Source: Azadirachta indica (Eukaryota > Streptophyta > Magnoliopsida > Sapindales > Meliaceae). From it: DNA of 64,000 bases. Both the position numbers and the translations under genes were made by a program. Positions 60,360 to 64,000 of this stretch are shown here, piece after piece. The stretch lies in assembly GCA_022749755.1 (NCBI GenBank), contig CM040447.1, positions 9,170,087-9,234,086 of the forward strand, given 5' to 3'. Every line of letters starts with the position of its first letter. Positions within the stretch are counted from its first letter, which is position 1. Below the pieces are notes generated by a model that was not told where the DNA came from, searched no databases, and worked only from the letters and a program-made list of their open reading frames with translations.

Positions 60360-61068
60360 TGATAGATTTATATGTAAGGTGGAATCAAAATTTTAAATTA
60401 CCATCCAATTAATTTTTACCGATTTAATTAAAATTTGACAAACAATAATAATTAAGTAATTAAGATAATGAATGAAGACACGCAAATTTTTAACGTGACT
60501 CGGATCTTTACAATCCTACATACATGGGGCCACACCTAAAGAAAAACAATCCACTACGAAATAATTGTTTACAAACACCAATAAATTTATACAAATCGTA
60601 AACTCCCTCTATATTGTCACTACTGTGTCGAACCTTCTTAGATGGTGGCTTGTTTTGGGAGATCCCATTTGTTGAACTCCCTTCAACAAACACTACCTCT
60701 TCTCCTAATGAATTTGAAGTTCTTCTCTTGAAGAACACACAATATTATTTCACTATCTACAAAAAGACTCTCTAATAATTTTTCTCAAACCCATTAAAGC
60801 CTGCTGCATAAAATACGACGTCAATAAAAATATCACTTAAATAATATTCTATCATGCACACTTCCTCAATGAATTAACTTTTATATCTTATATCATAAAA
60901 GACCTAATCCCACAAAAAATATTATATTTCCCTAATACACTTAAGTAAACCACAATTTTCTGTGGAAAAGAATCCTTACCTTATAAAAATTCCTTGTTTC
61001 CACAAATTCCCATTTTATGTGGGACTTCTTCACCAAGTTACCATATAATGCCAACAAGAATCCTAACA
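60360..61068 (-). repeat. 5' LTR of the Sirevirus-type element
   Basis: 709 bp, longer than its partner mainly through a segment at about 60595-60670 that includes GATGGTGGCTTGTTTTGGGA. Confidence 0.92.
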
Positions 61069-61073
61069 ATTTT

Positions 61074-61396
61074 ATTATTAGCAACAATATGATAAATGTC
61101 ATCACTAAAAAGTTGTTTCAACATCAAATTTGCATCATCATTTGATTGTTATTACATGATCTTTTCATAGTACTTAATTCATATATGATAATAATAATCC
61201 ACACAAAATATTGTTACATGTTTTAGACTATTAATTCCCATACTCAAATTAAATTCATAATCAATGAAAAATTAGCACGTGATTAGATTGTATGTTAAGA
61301 GAATTATTATCATGTTAAGGTGCTAAAATTTCTTAATTATATAAATATGTCATGAAAGTGATAATAGTGGTGGATTCTTGAAACGTTAATGTCTTT
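61074..61396. other. continuation of the interrupted palindromic array, then AT-rich DNA
   Basis: The first 50 bp (TTAGCAACAATATG, GTCATCACT, AAGTTGTTTC) look like the other half of the array at 51270-51634. The rest shows no feature. Confidence 0.5.
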
Positions 61397-61626
61397 TACC
61401 TTGACTGATTTCATGTTCTTAATTCTACTCTCTTAGATAATTTATCTAGTTTTTTGTTGTTTTTATTTTATTTCATTTGGTTAAAATCGATTTGATTTAT
61501 TTGTCTTATAATACCTTGACTAATTTCATGTTCTTAATTCTACTCTCTTAGATAATTTATCTAGTTTTTTGTTGTTTTTATTTTATTTCATTTGGTTAAA
61601 ATTGATTTGATTTATTTGTCTTATAT
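61397..61626. repeat. 2 x 115-bp tandem duplication
   Basis: Copies 61397-61511 and 61512-61626 both start TACCTTGACT and differ at only about three positions. Confidence 0.96.
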
Positions 61627-63610
61627 TATAAAGAAACATTAATCTAACCTATTTTCCATGGGATTAATATTATGAAAATATTAATTATACTATAATTGAT
61701 TCGTATACTTGTAAGTTTTAATTTGGATTGTAGAACACTTAGTTTGAGGTAACTAGAATTTTAGGATAATAGAACTATGGTGACTTCCTTCTTGTATTTC
61801 AAGTAACAAATGGTAATTTAATAGCTAGCATAATTAATTATTTTCATTTTTCTATTAACATACATAATTATTTTCAATTTCATAAGCATTGGCATACGAA
61901 ACTGTTCACTTAGAAAAGTATGAATTTGTTGAGAGACAAATGATGTCAATTGTCCTAGGATTCTAAATAGAATTGTGAATAATGTTTTTGCCATTGATAG
62001 GCTAGACAAAGTCATATTCATGACGAAAAATATAGGAATCACAAAACCTAAGCTTGGTTAAGGTTTTGGTTTCTAATAGCTAATATGATTAAATAGTAAC
62101 TCATACAGTTGAAGTGGAAAAAATTGCCATCACAACCTTATAGATCAGCACTCAATGACTTTAGTAATGGTAGCGATGTACTATTACTCATAACTAACAA
62201 GGCGATGCCACATGCTGGTTGCCACATTTTTGGCCATTTTGGCTGTCTTCCATCACTCATTTCTCAAAGCCAACCATAGCATTGCATAAATAAAAAATTT
62301 AGAGTCTAATAATATTTACAGTGTCTTGTCCTAACTATAATACTAATAATAGCCCAATAATGGTGTCATTTGTGGCAGCCTGCCACTGTCAATCAAATTT
62401 AAGAATTAAATAAGTACATTAATTATTATTTAATTTCACAATATAAAAAGAATTTATTATAAGCTAAATAAAAGTTTTATTAATTTTTTATATAAAAAAA
62501 TATTGTATTATAATTACTATAATAAATTTATATATTTGATTTATAGTTATATACATTATTATTAATATATATTATTGTATAACTATATTCATTTTTATTA
62601 TAGGTATAATATATTACTAAATATGGTGTTATAAATACATTATAAAAAAATAAATAATACTATCACCATTATGCTCGCTGTATTTATTTATTTGAAACAA
62701 AATATATTATGATTATTTCTATCAAACTTTGTGGGTCCAAAAGTTACTTTTCCTAGAGTGATTGAAGGATAATTGCATGCATTTCTATCTAGAATAACAG
62801 TAAAAGCTAATAGACTAAGGGTCTGTTCCTTTTTATGGCCTGAAATCTTAATATAATTATTTAAATATCCAAAACTCATTTGGTTTTTATTTCATTTCTC
62901 AATATTTATTAAGAATATTTAAATATAATCAAGCTAAATATTTTAACTTGATTTTAAATAAGTAAATGTTTGAATAATTTAATATTTTATATTCTAAAAG
63001 ATTTATGTTTTATTAATTTATTTATTAACAAAAATAAAATTCTAATTAACTAATTTTAACGTGACATTTCTTAATCATTGATCTCCTTTCTATGTCATCT
63101 CAATTCTCTTATCAATTTTCAGATAAGTTATTTTTAAAAAAAATTAAATATCAAACAAGAGAATAATTTACATATTAATATAATTTATTAAAAAATATTC
63201 TTTTTTATCTATTATTGTATTAATATAATCAAAATTATTATAAAATACAAGTATATTATTTTAAAAAAATATATATAAAAATATCAATTTTTAAACTTTT
63301 TATTTTTATATAATAAAAATAAATAATTTAATACTTATTTTTAAAAATTTTAAAAAAATAATATCATTCAAATTCATATTTGATTTAAATTCATATTTTA
63401 ATTATGTTCAAAATTTAGATAAAAAAATAAACTATTGCTTAAGTGTCTATTTGCTTTTTAGTATGAAGTTTGAATGTAGCTCAGTTTTAGTCCTTCAGAT
63501 GTTTTAAAATGTTTTTTTTTTAACTTAGCACTGAAAACTTGTTAATTATATTTTAATAAAATAAGTTAAAATTTTTAACGTAACAATAAAGTGAAATATA
63601 AACAAGTTTT
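61627..63610. other. AT-rich intergenic, no gene seen
   Basis: No coding signal. GGGTCTGTTCCTTTTTATGG at about 62820 and CTTAAGTGTCTATTTGCTTT at about 63437 resemble tips of hAT-type MITEs, but boundaries and TSDs could not be confirmed. Confidence 0.4.
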
Positions 63611-64000
63611 GGGCAAATGATATCTAAACCACCATCTTATTGCCTGAATAATATCTATATTCCCACTTCGAAAATAATTGTTAAACACACCTCTTTTATC
63701 AACTTTTTTGTTAAAATTAACTGTTGACTCATGTTGATTGATTCAATAACAAAAATACTCTTCTGACCCTTATTTAACTAATATAATAATATAAATACCC
63801 TTTTTTACAATATTTAGTTGATTTTTTAGTTAAATAAATTAGTTATATGAAGACAAATTAATTTCAATTAAAAGAGTAAATGTTTAATTTATTTTCAATT
63901 CTCTTTTTTATTTTTTACTTTTAATTTTTCACCTTTCTTTTTTTAATTTTTGACTTTAAAGTTTCTACTTTTTTATTTAATTTTTATTTTTTCATTTTTT
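63611..64000 (+). mobile_element. possible left end of a further MULE, cut by window end
   Basis: The sequence from GGGCAAATGATATCTAAACC onward is built like the terminal repeats of the other MULEs here: a tip starting GGG, short C-rich phrases such as TTCCCAC, then AACTGTTGACTCATG and AATACTCTTCTGACCC. The partner end and TSD are outside the window, so this is a pattern-based guess. Confidence 0.35.

Larger units (their letters stand above)
51635..61068 (-). mobile_element. Sirevirus-type copia retrotransposon, decayed
   Basis: LTRs at 51635-52280 and 60360-61068 both start TGAT...TATATG/CATATG and end TCCTAACA on plus. The TSD is AGTTT/ATTTT (one mismatch). Reading on minus: a tRNA-Met-like primer site, gag with CCHC, protease, integrase, RT and RNase H in copia order, then about 3 kb containing an env-like relic before the 3' LTR. 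That extra ORF and the gag sequence point to the SIRE/Maximus lineage. Stops throughout make it inactive. Confidence 0.93.

Noticed and set aside
62817..63442. hAT-type MITE bounded by GGGTCTGTT and a loosely complementary end
   Set aside because: Only about 12 of 20 tip bases pair and no 8-bp TSD is visible.

Overview
The window is nuclear DNA of a flowering plant, probably a eudicot. It is AT-rich, intron-bearing and dominated by transposable elements typical of angiosperms: Ty1/copia, Ty3/gypsy of the Tat type, MULEs, a LINE tail and an En/Spm-like fragment. The species cannot be named from the sequence. Only one gene looks like an ordinary host gene, a VQ-motif protein on the minus strand at about 6.5-7.0 kb. 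Almost everything else recognisable is transposon-derived and mostly decayed.

Layout. 1-4812: 3' part of a degenerate copia element (gag, protease, integrase, RT, RNase H, putative 3' LTR). 4813-12232: the VQ gene, a LINE 3' tail, microsatellites, two short tandem repeats and a relic copia integrase. 12233-23003: a large (about 10.8 kb) Mutator-like element with roughly 300-bp terminal inverted repeats. It holds a decayed MULE transposase (+) and, convergent to it, a DUF1985/Ulp1-protease gene (-), separated by palindrome-rich and ATT-rich repeats. 24460-26244: a 1.8-kb internally deleted MULE with a relic of the same transposase type. 26524-27691: a 1.2-kb non-autonomous MULE made mostly of two 385-bp inverted arms, with a perfect 9-bp target-site duplication (TSD).

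29981-43950: a complete 14-kb Tat-type gypsy element on the minus strand, with two 1019-bp LTRs and TSD AATAT. Its gag-pol is decayed, an ~83-bp minisatellite lies 3' of the integrase, and an extra plant-mobile-domain (PMD) reading frame runs antisense to pol. 44768-45789: a 1-kb Pack-MULE with a perfect 10-bp TSD that captured part of a mitochondrial-type ribosomal protein L7/L12 gene; that frame is still open. 46.5-47.0 kb: an En/Spm (CACTA) TNPA-like fragment. 49.2-51.3 kb: another MULE-like inverted-repeat element containing a 62-bp tandem array. 51635-61068: a 9.4-kb Sirevirus-type copia element (-) with an env-like relic, nested in a GGCGACAA-type palindromic array. 61-64 kb: AT-rich sequence with a 115-bp tandem duplication and what looks like one end of a further MULE running off the window.

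The strongest unexplained signal is that two MULEs with related transposase tails each carry arrays of short palindromic units between the terminal repeats and the genes. The arrays share a layout (arm, A/T-rich spacer, complementary arm) but use a different word in each: GGGTAAGGC, GGGTACCCGAAA and CCCGAGAATGGG in the large element, TTTCGATCA/TGATCGAAA in the small one. The large element also has two strong adjacent hairpins (22-bp perfect arms, then an 85-bp near-palindrome) about 0.5 kb inside its right end.
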